A DNA stretch of 64,000 bases from the NCBI RefSeq assembly GCF_001921845.1, contig NZ_MSJM01000003.1:124001-188000 (forward strand), in the 5' to 3' direction. Positions 8,595-18,671 of this stretch are shown piece after piece. A program made the translations under genes and the position numbers. Within the stretch, counting starts at the first letter, position 1. Every line of letters starts with the position of its first letter. The notes under the pieces are model-generated. The model searched no databases and had not been told where the DNA came from. It saw only the letters and a list, made by a program, of their open reading frames with translations. This DNA is from Streptococcus cuniculi (GTDB taxonomy: Bacteria > Bacillota > Bacilli > Lactobacillales > Streptococcaceae).

Positions 8595-8612
8595 TCTCCT
8601 GCGGATGTTTTT
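8579..8612. terminator. Bidirectional terminator between mvaA and the GNAT gene
   Basis: ACATCCACAGGA pairs with TCCTGCGGATGT around AATAATC, with T residues following on both strands. The left arm overlaps the last codons of mvaA. Confidence 0.75.
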
Positions 8613-9072
8613 ATAATAGCGTCTCCATCCGTAATTTCTGCTGGGTCATGCCTAGGCGCTGATAAAAGGCAAGCGCAGCTTGATTATCATTCCAGACATC
8701 AAGGGTCACATTGTAACAGCCTTTTTCCTTAGCAAAATCAAGAGCGTACTCATACAATTGTTTCCCAATCGATTGTCCTCTGACACCTTGCTTGACACAC
8801 AAATCATCGATAAATAAGGTCTTTACTTTTTGCAAAACAGCATGGTCCTCTTCTACTAATTCGCAGAATAAGTGACCGACGACCTGCCCCTCTAGTTCAT
8901 AGACAAAAATCGGCTTGCTGGGATTATGGAGCAATTCTTCCAATTCCAGAGCGGAAAACTTTTGTCCCCTCGCCTTAAACAAGTCAGGTCGCACCTCATG
9001 ATGAACGCTCAAAATTTCTTGTAATAAATCATTTAAAGCTGGAATATCTGCTACAGTTGCTGGTCGAATCAT
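8611..9072 (-). CDS. GNAT family N-acetyltransferase
   Basis: A 153-residue single GNAT domain. The acetyl-CoA binding motif is visible as RGQSIGKQLYEYAL (Q/RxxGxG/A type) near residue 110, followed by the C-terminal NDQAALAFYQRLGM block typical of the fold. The substrate is not predictable from sequence. It is convergent with mvaA and shares the terminator hairpin. Confidence 0.85.
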   Translation of the reverse strand: MIRPATVADIPALNDLLQEILSVHHEVRPDLFKARGQKFSALELEELLHNPSKPIFVYELEGQVVGHLFCELVEEDHAVLQKVKTLFIDDLCVKQGVRGQSIGKQLYEYALDFAKEKGCYNVTLDVWNDNQAALAFYQRLGMTQQKLRMETLL

Positions 9073-9160
9073 GTCAAACTCCTTTCCTTTTTTCTATTAT
9101 AGCACACCTCTGCCAAGATTCCGATTTCATCCGCTGTCACAGTGAGATAGGGAATAGTCA

Positions 9161-9189
9161 TTGCTTTTCAGATAAAATCATGATATACT
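9161..9189 (+). promoter_or_regulatory. Promoter of the YiaA-like gene
   Basis: TTGCTT (9161-9166) and TATACT (9184-9189) are 17 bases apart, with TG at the -15 position. The start point would leave a short leader containing AAAGGAG. Confidence 0.6.
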
Positions 9190-9216
9190 GGTAAAAAATT
9201 AAAGGAGAATCCTAAA

Positions 9217-9489
9217 ATGAATAAAGTGAAAAAGAAAATCTATCGTAATACACCTGCCTTTACCCTCATGGCTTGGGCTTCATTTGCCTTCTTCGTGGCT
9301 TTGATTCTAATCGGCTTGTATACCCTAAAAGAACCTCTTATGGTCAAAGGCTACTACCTTATGGGATCTGTTGGCTTGATTTCCTCATCCTTCACCGTTT
9401 CAAAAGTTGTCCGTGACAACCAAGAAGATGAGGACAACTACAACCTATTGCTACAAAAAGCAGCTGCAGAAGATGATACTAACAAGTAA
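9217..9489 (+). CDS. YiaA/YiaB family two-helix membrane protein
   Basis: A 90-residue protein with two transmembrane segments (about 16-38 and 46-62), then SSFTVSKVVRDNQED and an acidic C-terminus. The layout and the SKxVRDnxED block resemble the yiaA/B two-helix domain family of inner membrane proteins of unknown function. AAAGGAG precedes the ATG. It is a single-gene unit with its own promoter and terminator. Confidence 0.78.
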   Translation: MNKVKKKIYRNTPAFTLMAWASFAFFVALILIGLYTLKEPLMVKGYYLMGSVGLISSSFTVSKVVRDNQEDEDNYNLLLQKAAAEDDTNK

Positions 9490-9495
9490 AAAAGA

Positions 9496-9525
9496 GCACT
9501 CGTTCACGGCTAACGAGTGCTTTTT
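9496..9525 (+). terminator. Terminator of the YiaA-like gene
   Basis: GCACTCGTT (9496-9504) pairs with AACGAGTGC (9512-9520), followed by TTTTT. Upstream A residues make it usable in both directions. Confidence 0.85.
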
Positions 9526-9561
9526 AGCTGTAGTTTCTCCTCCTACTCGCCCCTTTAAAGA

Positions 9562-9612
9562 TAAAAAAGCCTACTGCACAAGCTAGAAAGCTTGATACAA
9601 TAGGCTTTTTAT
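9562..9612 (-). terminator. Terminator of the HU gene
   Basis: On the minus strand AAAAAGCCTA...TAGGCTTTTTT forms the outer stem and CAAGCTTTCTAGCTTG lies inside it. Confidence 0.8.
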
Positions 9613-9619
9613 CGCTGAA

Positions 9620-9895
9620 TTATTTAACAGCGTCTTTAAGAGCTTTACCAGCTTTGAATGCTGGAACTTTAGAAGCTGCGATTGTGATTTCTTTACCAGT
9701 TTGTGGGTTGCGACCTTTACGTGCTGCACGCTCACGAACTTCAAAGTTACCAAAACCGATCAATTGAACTTTTTCACCAGCTGCAAGGTAGTCAGCTACT
9801 GCTGCAAATACAGCGTCAACTGCTGCTGCTGAATCTTTCTTAGTCAATGAAGTCGCTTCTGCAACTTTTGCAATCAAATCTTGTTTATTAGCCAT
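9620..9895 (-). CDS. hup: DNA-binding protein HU
   Basis: A 91-residue histone-like protein that bends and compacts DNA as a homodimer. The N-terminal helices ([20 protein letters not shown]) and the DNA-binding arm [19 protein letters not shown] with the intercalating Pro are intact. The length and C-terminal [12 protein letters not shown] match streptococcal HU. GGAGG precedes the ATG. It has its own promoter and terminator downstream of the degV group. Confidence 0.97.
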   Translation of the reverse strand: MANKQDLIAKVAEATSLTKKDSAAAVDAVFAAVADYLAAGEKVQLIGFGNFEVRERAARKGRNPQTGKEITIAASKVPAFKAGKALKDAVK

Positions 9896-9942
9896 TTTGC
9901 TAAATCCTCCAATTAATTTTCTGAGTTATTACTCACCCTAAT

Positions 9943-9971
9943 ATAGTACCGAATTTTATCCATTTGGTCAA
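9943..9971 (-). promoter_or_regulatory. Promoter of the HU gene
   Basis: On the minus strand TTGACC (9971-9966) and TACTAT (9948-9943) are 17 bases apart. The leader is about 40 nt. Confidence 0.7.
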
Positions 9972-9985
9972 GCTTTTAGCACGAT

Positions 9986-10588
9986 TTATAAGCTTTTTCT
10001 GTAAATATCGAAAATGAGCTGATGATTATATAAATCAATCGTATTGGCCTTGACATAGATTTTTTGAGTATTTTCGATTTCAGTCAGTTGAATCGTCACG
10101 CTAGCCTTGGAAGGATCAATCTTCACGAAAGCTGGTAACTGCGACTGTTTCTTAATATACGATAGAATCTCTTCCTTAGGAAGCGATAAGGTTCCCGCAG
10201 AGATTTCAGACACCGTCAGCAAGATACTGCCGTCATTGAGTTTGTTGGGCTGAAAGTAGACATACAAGGGAATATCCAAACCCCAGATATTATAGGTCCC
10301 CTCAAATAAGAGAAATTGATTCGTTGCCGTTACCTTATAAGAAAACGTCTCCGTTTGGTAGTCTTTTAAGTAGGTCTCAAGCATGGTATTTAACTGTTCT
10401 GTACTGGTCGTAAAGGTTCCTAGTTTTTCATCATGCGATGAATTGGCTGAAGCAGTCAGAACAGTTGTGTCTTCTCGAGTAGAGGAGATACGTGCCACTA
10501 CTACTAACGTGAGCGCTAGTAGGGCAGCCACCAGACCTAAAAAGGCCCATTTCCATTTATTGATGTTTCCATTGCTCTTTTGTTTCAC
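9986..10588 (-). CDS. YpmS family membrane-anchored protein
   Basis: A 200-residue protein with a basic N-terminus, one transmembrane segment (about 13-30) and an extracytoplasmic domain rich in beta strands, ending FDIYRKSL. The YpmS/DUF2140 family sits beside the GDSL esterase YpmR and DegV in Bacillus and streptococci, and the same order is seen here. Its start overlaps the end of the GDSL gene by 32 bases. The biochemical role is unknown. Confidence 0.82.
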   Translation of the reverse strand: MKQKSNGNINKWKWAFLGLVAALLALTLVVVARISSTREDTTVLTASANSSHDEKLGTFTTSTEQLNTMLETYLKDYQTETFSYKVTATNQFLLFEGTYNIWGLDIPLYVYFQPNKLNDGSILLTVSEISAGTLSLPKEEILSYIKKQSQLPAFVKIDPSKASVTIQLTEIENTQKIYVKANTIDLYNHQLIFDIYRKSL

Positions 10589-11399
10589 GAATGGCCTCCA
10601 TAACTGCTTTGTTCATAATCTCATAGCCTGTATTATTGGGATGAAAGCTATCTTCTTCTGCCAATAAATTGTTGGCGACACGACTAGGCGTGCTATAAGC
10701 CTGACTGATTCCTTTTTCCCCATCCAAGCCCTTATAAAGCAACTCATTGATAGGAACAAAGTACACTCCATCTAACTGATCAACCGTAGAGGCTGTGACT
10801 TGATTCCAATCATCCACAACCGTCTGCATCTCTGTTAATTCAGGAAAGTTGAGATAAAAGGGATTGTAAATCCCAATTACATAAATCGGTAGGTTTGGAT
10901 TATCAGTTCGAGCCTTGTCAATAATCTTGAGTAACCGTTTGCTATATTCCTGCGCTGGCTTGTCAAAGACTGAAATTTCAAGGTTGGTAATATTGTCTAA
11001 AATGGCATGGCGAAGATCATTGCCCCCAACCGTCAAGGTCATCATGTCAGCTTTTTTAAGACTATTCACAATCTCTGCTTCATCCATCCGTTTTAACACC
11101 TGCTGGCTAGTATTGCCTGACACCCCATAATTATCATAGGTGACTTGATAACCATAATCATTGACGAGATTCTGGGCAAGTAGCGGAACAAAGCCTCCTT
11201 GACCGGTCTTATCTCCTACCCCTTGGGTCAAGGAATCTCCCAAAGCTACATAGTAAAATGCTCTAGTCTCCCCGCTTACATTTCTCCCCTGCTCAAGACG
11301 GGGTGCAGCCGCTGGAATCAACCATTGAAATAAAAAGAGAAATCCCAGCAAGCTGAGAAAAAACACTAATAAATGATGTAAAACGATTCGACTATTCAT
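10557..11399 (-). CDS. SGNH/GDSL hydrolase family protein (YpmR-like)
   Basis: A 280-residue predicted extracytoplasmic esterase with an N-terminal transmembrane segment (about 8-28). Block I GDSLTQG is at 54-60 (nucleophile Ser56), block III is GGNDLR and block V is [11 protein letters not shown] with the catalytic Asp and His. The substrate is unknown. It overlaps degV by 8 bases at its start and ypmS at its end, so the three are translated as a coupled set. Confidence 0.88.
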   Translation of the reverse strand: MNSRIVLHHLLVFFLSLLGFLFLFQWLIPAAAPRLEQGRNVSGETRAFYYVALGDSLTQGVGDKTGQGGFVPLLAQNLVNDYGYQVTYDNYGVSGNTSQQVLKRMDEAEIVNSLKKADMMTLTVGGNDLRHAILDNITNLEISVFDKPAQEYSKRLLKIIDKARTDNPNLPIYVIGIYNPFYLNFPELTEMQTVVDDWNQVTASTVDQLDGVYFVPINELLYKGLDGEKGISQAYSTPSRVANNLLAEEDSFHPNNTGYEIMNKAVMEAIRETKEQWKHQ

Positions 11400-12225
11400 A
11401 GCGTACTAGAACGGCCCAGGCATCTTCTCCTGTATGAGTTTGAATAATAGATCCTGTTTCCAAGACAGAGATGTCTTCTACCACAAAGGGCTGTAAGACG
11501 GCCTTCATTTCCTGAGCAAAATCAGGCGCCCCTGCATAGGAAATACCAATTTCTGCCACCTTTTTATCTACCAAACCTGTAGCAAATTCATCCAGCCATT
11601 TTTTAAAGGTCTTAGCTCCGCGCCCTTTCGTTATCGGATGCAATTGGTGGTCTGTCATCTCCATAATCACGCGGATATTCAGAAGCGAGCTGAGTAACCC
11701 TGTCACACGGCCAATCCGACCACCCTTGACCAGATTTTCCAAGGTTGAAATCCCAATGTAGAGCTCTGTTTTTTGATGCACTTCTTCAACCGCGACCAAA
11801 ATCTCTTCCTTACTTGCGCCAGCTTGAGCCAAACGTGCTGCGGTGACGACTTGGAATTTTGCTGCCTGATCGGTAAAGCCAGAGTCAATCACGGTGACAT
11901 CCACACCTGATAGAGTCGCTCCTTGCCGTGCTGCCTCTACTGTACCAGATAAGGCATGTGACAAGAGAATGGCAATGATTTGGCTACCATCTGCTGCTAA
12001 ATTGGCAAAGGTTTCGGCAAATAATCCTACCGGAGGTTGGCTTGTTTTGGGCAGATTTTTACTATCCCGCATCAATTGCAAGAACTGTCCTTCTGCAAGG
12101 TCACTATCAGAATAGACGACACCGTCCACCATAACGGATAGGGGAACTACTGTAATGCCTAGCTCTTCAACGAGTGAGGGTTCAATCGTTGTACTTGAAT
12201 CTGTCACAATTTTTATCGTACTCAT
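11392..12225 (-). CDS. DegV family fatty-acid-binding protein
   Basis: A 277-residue DegV-fold protein. The N-terminal [11 protein letters not shown] motif, the [11 protein letters not shown] region and [15 protein letters not shown] block are typical of family members that bind a fatty acid and act as FakB subunits of fatty-acid kinase. It is the first gene of the degV-GDSL-ypmS group. An extended -10 like sequence, TGATATAATAG, lies about 45 bases upstream. Which fatty acid it binds, or whether it partners FakA, cannot be told. Confidence 0.88.
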   Translation of the reverse strand: MSTIKIVTDSSTTIEPSLVEELGITVVPLSVMVDGVVYSDSDLAEGQFLQLMRDSKNLPKTSQPPVGLFAETFANLAADGSQIIAILLSHALSGTVEAARQGATLSGVDVTVIDSGFTDQAAKFQVVTAARLAQAGASKEEILVAVEEVHQKTELYIGISTLENLVKGGRIGRVTGLLSSLLNIRVIMEMTDHQLHPITKGRGAKTFKKWLDEFATGLVDKKVAEIGISYAGAPDFAQEMKAVLQPFVVEDISVLETGSIIQTHTGEDAWAVLVRYE

Positions 12226-12302
12226 ATCTCTTCCTATTCTTTCGTATCTATTCCTTCTATTATATCAAATTTTTCTCTTTTGGGCTAATGACAGCAGGTA
12301 CT

Positions 12303-12330
12303 AAAAAATGCTCCCTAGTGGAACATTTTT
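12303..12330 (-). terminator. Terminator overlapping the phosphatase stop codon
   Basis: On the minus strand AAAATGTTCC and GGGAGCATTTTTT form a hairpin around ACTA with a T-run. Confidence 0.65.
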
Positions 12331-13060
12331 AATCATCATTGGCAACAAAGCCGTCATTGCAAATAGCGTAATGCTCTGCAATTTCCCCATTTTCAAAGAG
12401 AATGCCGTGCAGCACACCACCATAAACAGCCCCACCATCCATTCCGATTTTACCGTCAGCTGTCTGCCATAGTTTCGAGCTTTCCATAGGCTCGCCTGTC
12501 AGATAGGTCGTTGGGGTATGGCCAAAGACAATGCCTTTGCCAGTCTTATTTTCTGCCTCGTGAAAAGGTGCCCGCAACCAGACCTTTTGATAATCGGTCG
12601 TATCCTGCCACTTGTCCAATGTCAAATCAAGACCCGCATGGACAAAAATCAGGTGCTCGGTCTCCACGTGAAAGGGCATTTGACGGATAAAGGCAACCAA
12701 GTCGCCTGCTTCTTCTATCACACGCTTGGCATCACAAATCCCGTCCACAGGAGCATCCAAGGGACGCCCCAAAATCGAGTTAATCGTTGTATCGCCACCA
12801 TTTCGTCTGTAATGGTCATATCGTTCTTCTGGATTGTCTAGCCAGGCAAGAAACATGTATTCGTGATTGCCAGATAAGCAAATAGCATTTTTTTGCTCGA
12901 CCAAGTCCTTGACCCGCTCCAAAACAGCTCGTCCATTTTCTCCACGGTCAATCAAATCCCCTAAAAAGATGAGCTGGTCTTCTTCCTTCCAAGCCTTGAG
13001 TAGGCTATCCAACATTCCAGCTTTTCCATGGACATCTCCGATGACAAAATAACGCGACAT
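12329..13060 (-). CDS. Metallophosphoesterase, PrpA/Ser-Thr phosphatase-like
   Basis: A 243-residue calcineurin-type metallophosphatase. All metal motifs are present: GDVHGK (8-13), GDLIDRG (about 34-40), SGNHE (about 60-64), FVHAGLD and FGHTPT. This set resembles the lambda-phosphatase/PrpE-PrpA branch; protein serine/threonine phosphate or diadenosine polyphosphate are both possible substrates. It follows recN by a short gap of about seven bases, so it is probably the last gene of the xseA-recN operon. Confidence 0.85.
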   Translation of the reverse strand: MSRYFVIGDVHGKAGMLDSLLKAWKEEDQLIFLGDLIDRGENGRAVLERVKDLVEQKNAICLSGNHEYMFLAWLDNPEERYDHYRRNGGDTTINSILGRPLDAPVDGICDAKRVIEEAGDLVAFIRQMPFHVETEHLIFVHAGLDLTLDKWQDTTDYQKVWLRAPFHEAENKTGKGIVFGHTPTTYLTGEPMESSKLWQTADGKIGMDGGAVYGGVLHGILFENGEIAEHYAICNDGFVANDD

Positions 13061-13067
13061 CTATTTC

Positions 13068-14729
13068 CTATCCTTTCTTGAGCAATTCCCTTGCTTGAGT
13101 CAGAGCGGCTTCCGTTACATTCTCACCAGCCAACATCTTTGCGACTTCCTCAATCCGCTCCTCAGTTGTCAACAGGCGAACACGAGAAACAGTAGAGTGA
13201 TCATCGCTCACTTTCTCAATGAAGAACTGGTAATCTGCAACCGCAATCACCTGTGGTAGATGAGAAATCGCTAAGACCTGACCGTTAGAGCCAATCTTGT
13301 AAATTTTTTGAGCTATGGCTTGCGCCACACGACCAGAGACTCCAGTATCCACCTCGTCAAAGACGATACTGGTCTTGCCTTCCTTGCGAGAAAAGGCAGA
13401 CTTAATCGCAAGCATCAGGCGGGATAATTCTCCCCCACTTGCTACCTTGACAAGAGGCTTGAAATCCTCACCGGGGTTGGTTGAAATGTAAAATTCCACC
13501 TGTTCATTGCCTTCACGACCGAACTTGGCCTTGCTAAAACGAACCTGAAAATCCGCCTTTTCCATGTAGAGGTCTTTTAATTCTTGCTTAATTTCTTGCT
13601 CCAAACCGTCTGCCAGCTGATGCCGAGCATTTGATAATTCACCTGCTAAGCGCACCAAGTCTTTTTCACGATTTTTTAGTTCTATTTCAAGATTGTCAGA
13701 CGAAATATCTGATCCTGTCAAGAGGTGATATTCCTTGGTGATTTGGTCAAGATAATCCAAGACATCATCGACCGTGCCACCATATTTGCGGGTGATGCTA
13801 TAAATCAAGTCCAGTCGACTTTCTACCACTAACAGACGATTGCCGTCAAAATCAAGCCCGTCAATAATCCCCTCAAGACGCTTGGTCACATCTTCTAAAA
13901 CATAGTAGGTTTCAGAAAGACTAGAAGCCAATTCCTTGTAGCCTGGGTCAAATTCTTCAATCGATTCCAAATCATGCATGGCAGAGCGGACATTTCCTAG
14001 ACTAGAAAAGTCTTCATTATCAAGCATAGCATAGGCATTGGCCAAGGTATCAGCAATCTGCTTGTGATTGAGCAAGCGCTCCCGCTCTTGATGCAGTTCC
14101 TTGTCCTCACCCGCTTTCAAATCTGCCGCTTCAATTTCAGCCATTTGGTACTCAAGCATCTCGATACGCGCCTTATTTTCCTCTTGATTTTTCTGAATGG
14201 TCAAGACTTGCTTACGCAGGGTTTTATAGGCGTCAAAGGCAGCTTTATAATCTACTTTTAGCTGGAAAAAGGTATCATCACCAAATTCGTCCAACATGGC
14301 GATATGGTGTTGCGGTCTCATCAGCTCTTCCTGATCATGTTGCCCATGAATATCGACTAAATGCTGACCGACAGCTTTTAACACTGACAAATTCACCAGC
14401 TGACCATTGATACGACTAATACTGCGACCATTTTGCAAAATCTCACGGCGAATAATCAACTCGTCCGACACTTCTAGACCTTGCGCTTCCAAGAGTTCAC
14501 GCAGGTGCAGGTTCTGCTCAATCGAAAACAAGCCCTCAATCTCAGCCTTTTGCATCCCATGTCGAATGACATCTGTGGTCGCTCTGCTACCCAACATCAT
14601 ATTCATGGCATCAATAATAATGGATTTCCCAGCCCCAGTTTCTCCTGTAAGAACGGTCATTCCCTGCTCAAAATGAAGGGAAATTTCCTCAATAATGGCA
14701 AAATTTTTAATGGAAATTTCAAGTAACAT
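13068..14729 (-). CDS. recN: DNA repair protein RecN
   Basis: A 553-residue SMC-like ATPase acting early in double-strand-break repair. The N-terminal head has Walker A TGETGAGKS (28-36); long coiled coils fill the middle (about 150-370); the C-terminal head has the signature VASGGELSRLMLA and Walker B SIVFDEVDTGVSG. The length matches the family. It follows argR by only six bases in the conserved xseAB-ispA-tlyA-argR-recN operon. Confidence 0.97.
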   Translation of the reverse strand: MLLEISIKNFAIIEEISLHFEQGMTVLTGETGAGKSIIIDAMNMMLGSRATTDVIRHGMQKAEIEGLFSIEQNLHLRELLEAQGLEVSDELIIRREILQNGRSISRINGQLVNLSVLKAVGQHLVDIHGQHDQEELMRPQHHIAMLDEFGDDTFFQLKVDYKAAFDAYKTLRKQVLTIQKNQEENKARIEMLEYQMAEIEAADLKAGEDKELHQERERLLNHKQIADTLANAYAMLDNEDFSSLGNVRSAMHDLESIEEFDPGYKELASSLSETYYVLEDVTKRLEGIIDGLDFDGNRLLVVESRLDLIYSITRKYGGTVDDVLDYLDQITKEYHLLTGSDISSDNLEIELKNREKDLVRLAGELSNARHQLADGLEQEIKQELKDLYMEKADFQVRFSKAKFGREGNEQVEFYISTNPGEDFKPLVKVASGGELSRLMLAIKSAFSRKEGKTSIVFDEVDTGVSGRVAQAIAQKIYKIGSNGQVLAISHLPQVIAVADYQFFIEKVSDDHSTVSRVRLLTTEERIEEVAKMLAGENVTEAALTQARELLKKG

Positions 14730-14735
14730 GACAAC

Positions 14736-15167
14736 CTACCAATTTTTTATCGTTTCTAAGACCTCTGGCGCCTTAGCCTTATCCCGTACAATCATCAAAA
14801 TCGTATCATCATCTGAAACAATGCTAAAAATAACCTCTGAAAAAGCCTCAACAATCTGATTTTTCACAAAAGCTGTGCTTCCTGGCACCAACTTTAAATT
14901 TAGCATATTGTCCAAAATTTCCGATGACAAGACATTTTTTTCAACCAACTTTAGACTCGCACTCTTGGTTTTTGGCAGCTCATAAATATAGCTATTGTCT
15001 TTCAACGGTGTTTTCACAATCCCCAATTCCTTGATGTCACGGGAAACCGTTGCCTGAGTTGCCGTTAATCCAGATTTCCGAAGATGCTCGACAATTTCTT
15101 CCTGCCTACCAATCTCAAAATCCGTTACAAATTTTCTAATTTTCTCTAAGCGTTCTTTTTTACTCAT
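14736..15167 (-). CDS. argR: ArgR/AhrC family arginine repressor
   Basis: A 143-residue regulator with an N-terminal winged helix (ATQATVSRDIKELGIVKT recognition region around 35-52) and a C-terminal hexamerisation and arginine-binding domain ending in DTILMIVRDKAKAPEVLETI. Streptococci often carry several ArgR paralogues; this is the copy embedded between tlyA and recN. Its start overlaps the tlyA stop by eight bases. It may act with other ArgR proteins on arginine genes elsewhere. Confidence 0.93.
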   Translation of the reverse strand: MSKKERLEKIRKFVTDFEIGRQEEIVEHLRKSGLTATQATVSRDIKELGIVKTPLKDNSYIYELPKTKSASLKLVEKNVLSSEILDNMLNLKLVPGSTAFVKNQIVEAFSEVIFSIVSDDDTILMIVRDKAKAPEVLETIKNW

Positions 15168-15975
15168 CCTTAAATTCCTTATGCGCTTGTTCTACAATGG
15201 CTTCAATAGCAGCTGCAACTTGATTTTCAGCTGGACTTTCCTTTTTCAAATAACTTAAAAATTCCACATTGCCATGCCCACCTTGAATGGGGGAAAAATC
15301 AAGCGCCTTGACCGTAAATCCTGCTTCTACCGCAAAAGCAGTCACCTTTTCCAAGACCATCCGATGAACAGCCTTGTCCTTAATGATGCCGTTCTTGCCA
15401 ATCTGCTCACGCCCTGCCTCAAATTGCGGCTTGATAAGGGCAACGACCTCTCCCTCATCTGCCAAAATAGCTGAAAGGGCTGGCAAAATCAGACTCAGCG
15501 AGATAAAGCTGACATCGATGCTGGCAAACTGCGGCGTTCGTGCAAAATCACTTGGGGTCGCATAACGGAAATTGAACTGTTCCATGCTGACCACACGCTC
15601 ATCTTGACGAATTTTCCAAGCTAATTGATTGGTGCCAACGTCAACAGCGTAGACCAAATCCGCCCCATTTTGCAACATGACATCGGTAAAACCACCTGTT
15701 GAAGCCCCGATATCGAGGGTTGTTTTCCCTTCAACAGACAGATCAAATACCTGAAGAGCCTTCTCCAGTTTTAAACCGCCACGGCTGACATATTTCAACT
15801 TTTCACCTTTTAATTTTAATTCGGTGTTCTCATCAATCTTCTCACCCGGCTTATCATAGCGCTCGCCATTCACAACAGAGACTACTAGGCCTGCCATGAC
15901 GCCACGTTTAGCCTGCTCTCGTGTATCAAAGAGGCCTTGCTTGTAAGCCAGCACATCTACTCTTTCCTTAGCCAT
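15160..15975 (-). CDS. tlyA: TlyA family rRNA (cytidine-2'-O)-methyltransferase
   Basis: A 271-residue protein with an N-terminal S4 RNA-binding domain (about 1-60; [23 protein letters not shown] in two parts) and an FtsJ-like methyltransferase domain. The SAM motif is TLDIGASTGGFTDV near residue 82, followed by YAVDVGTNQLAWK and the IDVSFISL block. The family methylates rRNA; it was once called hemolysin A. It overlaps ispA and argR by eight bases on each side. Confidence 0.94.
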   Translation of the reverse strand: MAKERVDVLAYKQGLFDTREQAKRGVMAGLVVSVVNGERYDKPGEKIDENTELKLKGEKLKYVSRGGLKLEKALQVFDLSVEGKTTLDIGASTGGFTDVMLQNGADLVYAVDVGTNQLAWKIRQDERVVSMEQFNFRYATPSDFARTPQFASIDVSFISLSLILPALSAILADEGEVVALIKPQFEAGREQIGKNGIIKDKAVHRMVLEKVTAFAVEAGFTVKALDFSPIQGGHGNVEFLSYLKKESPAENQVAAAIEAIVEQAHKEFKDE

Positions 15976-16843
15976 GTAATCGTAAACTTTCTACTATTTC
16001 TCGAATCTTGTCTGCCTGAAAGGCGGATTGCTCTTCCAAGGCCGCAAGTCCCTCCTCTACCTTGTCTAAGCTCATTGCTAAATAGGATTTGGACTCTTCT
16101 AAACCAAGCAGAGCAGGATAGGTGGACTTGTCTGCTACAAGGTCTTTGTTCGGTGTTTTTCCGAGTTCTTCAAAGCTAGCTGTCACATCTAAAATATCAT
16201 CTCGCACTTGAAAAGCAAGACCGAGCCATTCACCCGTTTCTTGCAAGATTGCCTGAATAGTGTTGTCTGCTTCAACCATCAGTCCTGCTGCCACAAAGGG
16301 ATAGGCGAGGAGCTTTCCTGTTTTATGGGCATGAATGGTCTGCAATTCCGTCAGGTTCAGACTGCGTGATTCTCCTTCCATATCCAGCACCTGTCCGCCA
16401 ACCATGCCAAAGGTTCCAGCAGCTTTAGACAAGGCAGCTATCAATTTCACCCGAATCTGGCTAGGAAGCTCTGCCATTGCCACCAAGGCATAGGAATCCA
16501 GAAAGAGGCTATCCCCCGCCAAAATGGCCATGTCCTCCCCAAATTTCTTGTGGCTGGTCAGCTGACCACGGCGATAATCGTCGTTATCCATGGCAGGCAA
16601 ATCATCGTGAATCAAACTACCCGTGTGAATCATCTCAAGAGCAGCCGCCACCTGAACGTGGGCTTCTGTCAGAGTTACGCCAAATCCCTCCAAAAGCTCC
16701 AACAAAAGGAGCGGACGCAGGCGCTTGCCACCCGCTTGAACGGAGTAGAGAATGGTCTCGACCAAACGAGGCGCAACAGGCTTTTCACCGTAAAACTCTA
16801 AAATGACTTTCTCAATCCAATTCAATCGTTCCACTTGCTTCAT
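15968..16843 (-). CDS. ispA: Polyprenyl synthetase (farnesyl diphosphate synthase)
   Basis: A 291-residue short-chain trans-prenyl synthase that makes farnesyl diphosphate from IPP and DMAPP. The first Asp-rich motif is [11 protein letters not shown] (79-89) and the second is RDDILD near 217. GGKRLRP at 38-44 binds the diphosphate. It draws on the isoprenoid units produced by the mevalonate pathway whose upstream genes are at 4.9-8.6 kb. It starts within the overlap with xseB. Confidence 0.95.
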   Translation of the reverse strand: MKQVERLNWIEKVILEFYGEKPVAPRLVETILYSVQAGGKRLRPLLLLELLEGFGVTLTEAHVQVAAALEMIHTGSLIHDDLPAMDNDDYRRGQLTSHKKFGEDMAILAGDSLFLDSYALVAMAELPSQIRVKLIAALSKAAGTFGMVGGQVLDMEGESRSLNLTELQTIHAHKTGKLLAYPFVAAGLMVEADNTIQAILQETGEWLGLAFQVRDDILDVTASFEELGKTPNKDLVADKSTYPALLGLEESKSYLAMSLDKVEEGLAALEEQSAFQADKIREIVESLRLHG

Positions 16844-17052
16844 TCCATATCCGTTTCTGTTCCGTCTGCTTGCATGACCTTGACCAAGGTCTTTTCTGCT
16901 TGATTTAGGGTATCTTGGAGTTCTTTTGAAAGTTTCATTCCTTTTTGAAACTCGGCAATCGCATCTTCAAGAGCCACATCGCCACTCTCCAGGTGTTGCA
17001 CAATCTGCTCCAAGTCTGCTAAATTTTCCTCAAATTTCTTTTGCTTTGACAT
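16840..17052 (-). CDS. xseB: Exodeoxyribonuclease VII small subunit
   Basis: A 70-residue helical protein with the family pattern [20 protein letters not shown] and [14 protein letters not shown]. It joins XseA to form the single-strand-specific exonuclease. It overlaps xseA by 23 bases and ispA by four, which fits translational coupling. Confidence 0.96.
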   Translation of the reverse strand: MSKQKKFEENLADLEQIVQHLESGDVALEDAIAEFQKGMKLSKELQDTLNQAEKTLVKVMQADGTETDME

Positions 17053-18370
17053 CTTTTACCTCAACTTCTAAGTGACCGTCTCGTAGCTGAATGGTCACAC
17101 TTTCTTCTGTTTGAACCTTGTGAATACTGTCAATCACCTGTCCGTTTTGCTCCACAATCGCATAGCCTCGCGCCACAATACGGCTGGTATCGAGCATCAA
17201 GAGACTATTTGCCAAGCGCTTGACTTCTGCCACTTTATGGTCATAAATCACCGCGGTGTTGCTACGCAACAAGCGTTTTTGCTGGGCGACCTTTTCCTGA
17301 TACAGGGCAATTTTTTGAAGCGGCGAACAAGCCAGCAAGCGCTGCTCCAAGACCTGAGCACGCCTTTGCCCTTCATTTCTATATTCGGAAATGGATTGCT
17401 TCATGCGCAACTGCAGGTGGTCTAATTTTTGTAAATAGGCATCGTAGAGCCGTTCTGGCTGCCTAAAAATCACGGAATGTGCTAATTTCTCTAGGCGTTC
17501 ACGGTGATGGAGCAAGCGATTGCCCACCGCCTTACTCATCCGATTTTCCTGCTGCTTGAGATGAGATACCACATCTAACTTGGTCACAGGCGTTGCCAGT
17601 TCTGCCGCAGCCGTTGGCGTTGCTGCCCGTCTATCTGCCACAAAATCTGCCAAGGTCGTATCTGTTTCATGTCCGACACTAGAGATAATCGGAATGCGGG
17701 ATTCAAAAATGGCTCGCACCACTTCTTCTTCATTAAAAGCCCACAAATCCTCAATAGAGCCACCCCCACGCCCGATAATCAGCACGTCAAGATCTTCCCG
17801 CTCATTAGCTCTTCGGATATTTTGCGCAATTTCTATTGCTGCTCCGTCCCCCTGCACCTTGGTCGGATAGAGCACTACCTCTCGACCCGGAAAACGCCTG
17901 CTAACCGTTGTGATAATATCACGAATGACCGCACCGCTAGGGCTTGTCACCACGCCGATTTTTTGCGCAAATTGTGGCAAGGGCTGTTTAAATTGATCCT
18001 GAAAAAGCCCCTCATCACCCAATTTCTTTTTCAACTGTTCAAATTGAATCGCAAGCGCTCCAATTCCGTCTGGTTCAGCTTTTTCAATGATAATGGAGTA
18101 ACTCCCGCTTGGTTCATAAAGTTGGATACGTCCAATAACATTGACCTTCATACCCTCTTCTAACTCAAAACCGAGAGACCGATAGACTCCTGCCCACACC
18201 GTCGCCTGAATCACCGCCTTTTCATCCTTGAGCGAAAAATACTGGTGACTCGGACGCTTACGAAAATTGGACACTTGACCCGTCAAATAAACTCGCTCCA
18301 AATAAGGATCTCGGTCAAACTTCAACTTCAAGTACTTCGTCAACGACGACACCGACAAATAATCTGGCAT
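17030..18370 (-). CDS. xseA: Exodeoxyribonuclease VII large subunit
   Basis: A 446-residue protein with an N-terminal OB-fold (about 1-110), a catalytic core with the [16 protein letters not shown] motif (about 200-215) and [19 protein letters not shown], then a coiled-coil C-terminal part that binds XseB. Together with XseB it degrades single-stranded DNA to oligonucleotides. It is the first gene of the operon that runs to recN and probably the phosphatase. Confidence 0.97.
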   Translation of the reverse strand: MPDYLSVSSLTKYLKLKFDRDPYLERVYLTGQVSNFRKRPSHQYFSLKDEKAVIQATVWAGVYRSLGFELEEGMKVNVIGRIQLYEPSGSYSIIIEKAEPDGIGALAIQFEQLKKKLGDEGLFQDQFKQPLPQFAQKIGVVTSPSGAVIRDIITTVSRRFPGREVVLYPTKVQGDGAAIEIAQNIRRANEREDLDVLIIGRGGGSIEDLWAFNEEEVVRAIFESRIPIISSVGHETDTTLADFVADRRAATPTAAAELATPVTKLDVVSHLKQQENRMSKAVGNRLLHHRERLEKLAHSVIFRQPERLYDAYLQKLDHLQLRMKQSISEYRNEGQRRAQVLEQRLLACSPLQKIALYQEKVAQQKRLLRSNTAVIYDHKVAEVKRLANSLLMLDTSRIVARGYAIVEQNGQVIDSIHKVQTEESVTIQLRDGHLEVEVKDVKAKEI

Positions 18371-18457
18371 ACCACTCCCTCATCCATTCGAACATGGTCT
18401 TTTCTGACATAATCCTCAACACAATGCAATACAAGTATCTTGTCTTTTATGTCCCTT

Positions 18458-18466
18458 ATTATACCA
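18458..18466 (-). promoter_or_regulatory. Extended -10 promoter of the xseA operon
   Basis: On the minus strand TGGTATAAT is a perfect extended -10, with no clear -35 at 17 bases. It lies about 85 bases before the xseA start. Between here and about 18670 I see no gene; only a weak hairpin around 18596-18614. Confidence 0.6.
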
Positions 18467-18671
18467 AAAAGAGCGTAAAAAGACTAGGAAAGCAACATCT
18501 CGCTCCTTTATCACTCGCCAAGCAAGAAGCACTTCAAGCAAGAAGGAAGATAATCATAGCTAGGACCTTTTCACTTTTTTGTTCAACAAAAAACACCTAG
18601 TTCACTAAGTGTTTCGAATCATAGAAAAACGTCAAACGGAGCATTGGCTAAAAACGTCAAACTACATCTAG

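Noticed and set aside
18394..18600. 68-codon plus-strand ORF upstream of the tandem repeats
   Set aside because: It covers the xseA promoter region on the other strand, lacks a ribosome site and has no recognisable composition.
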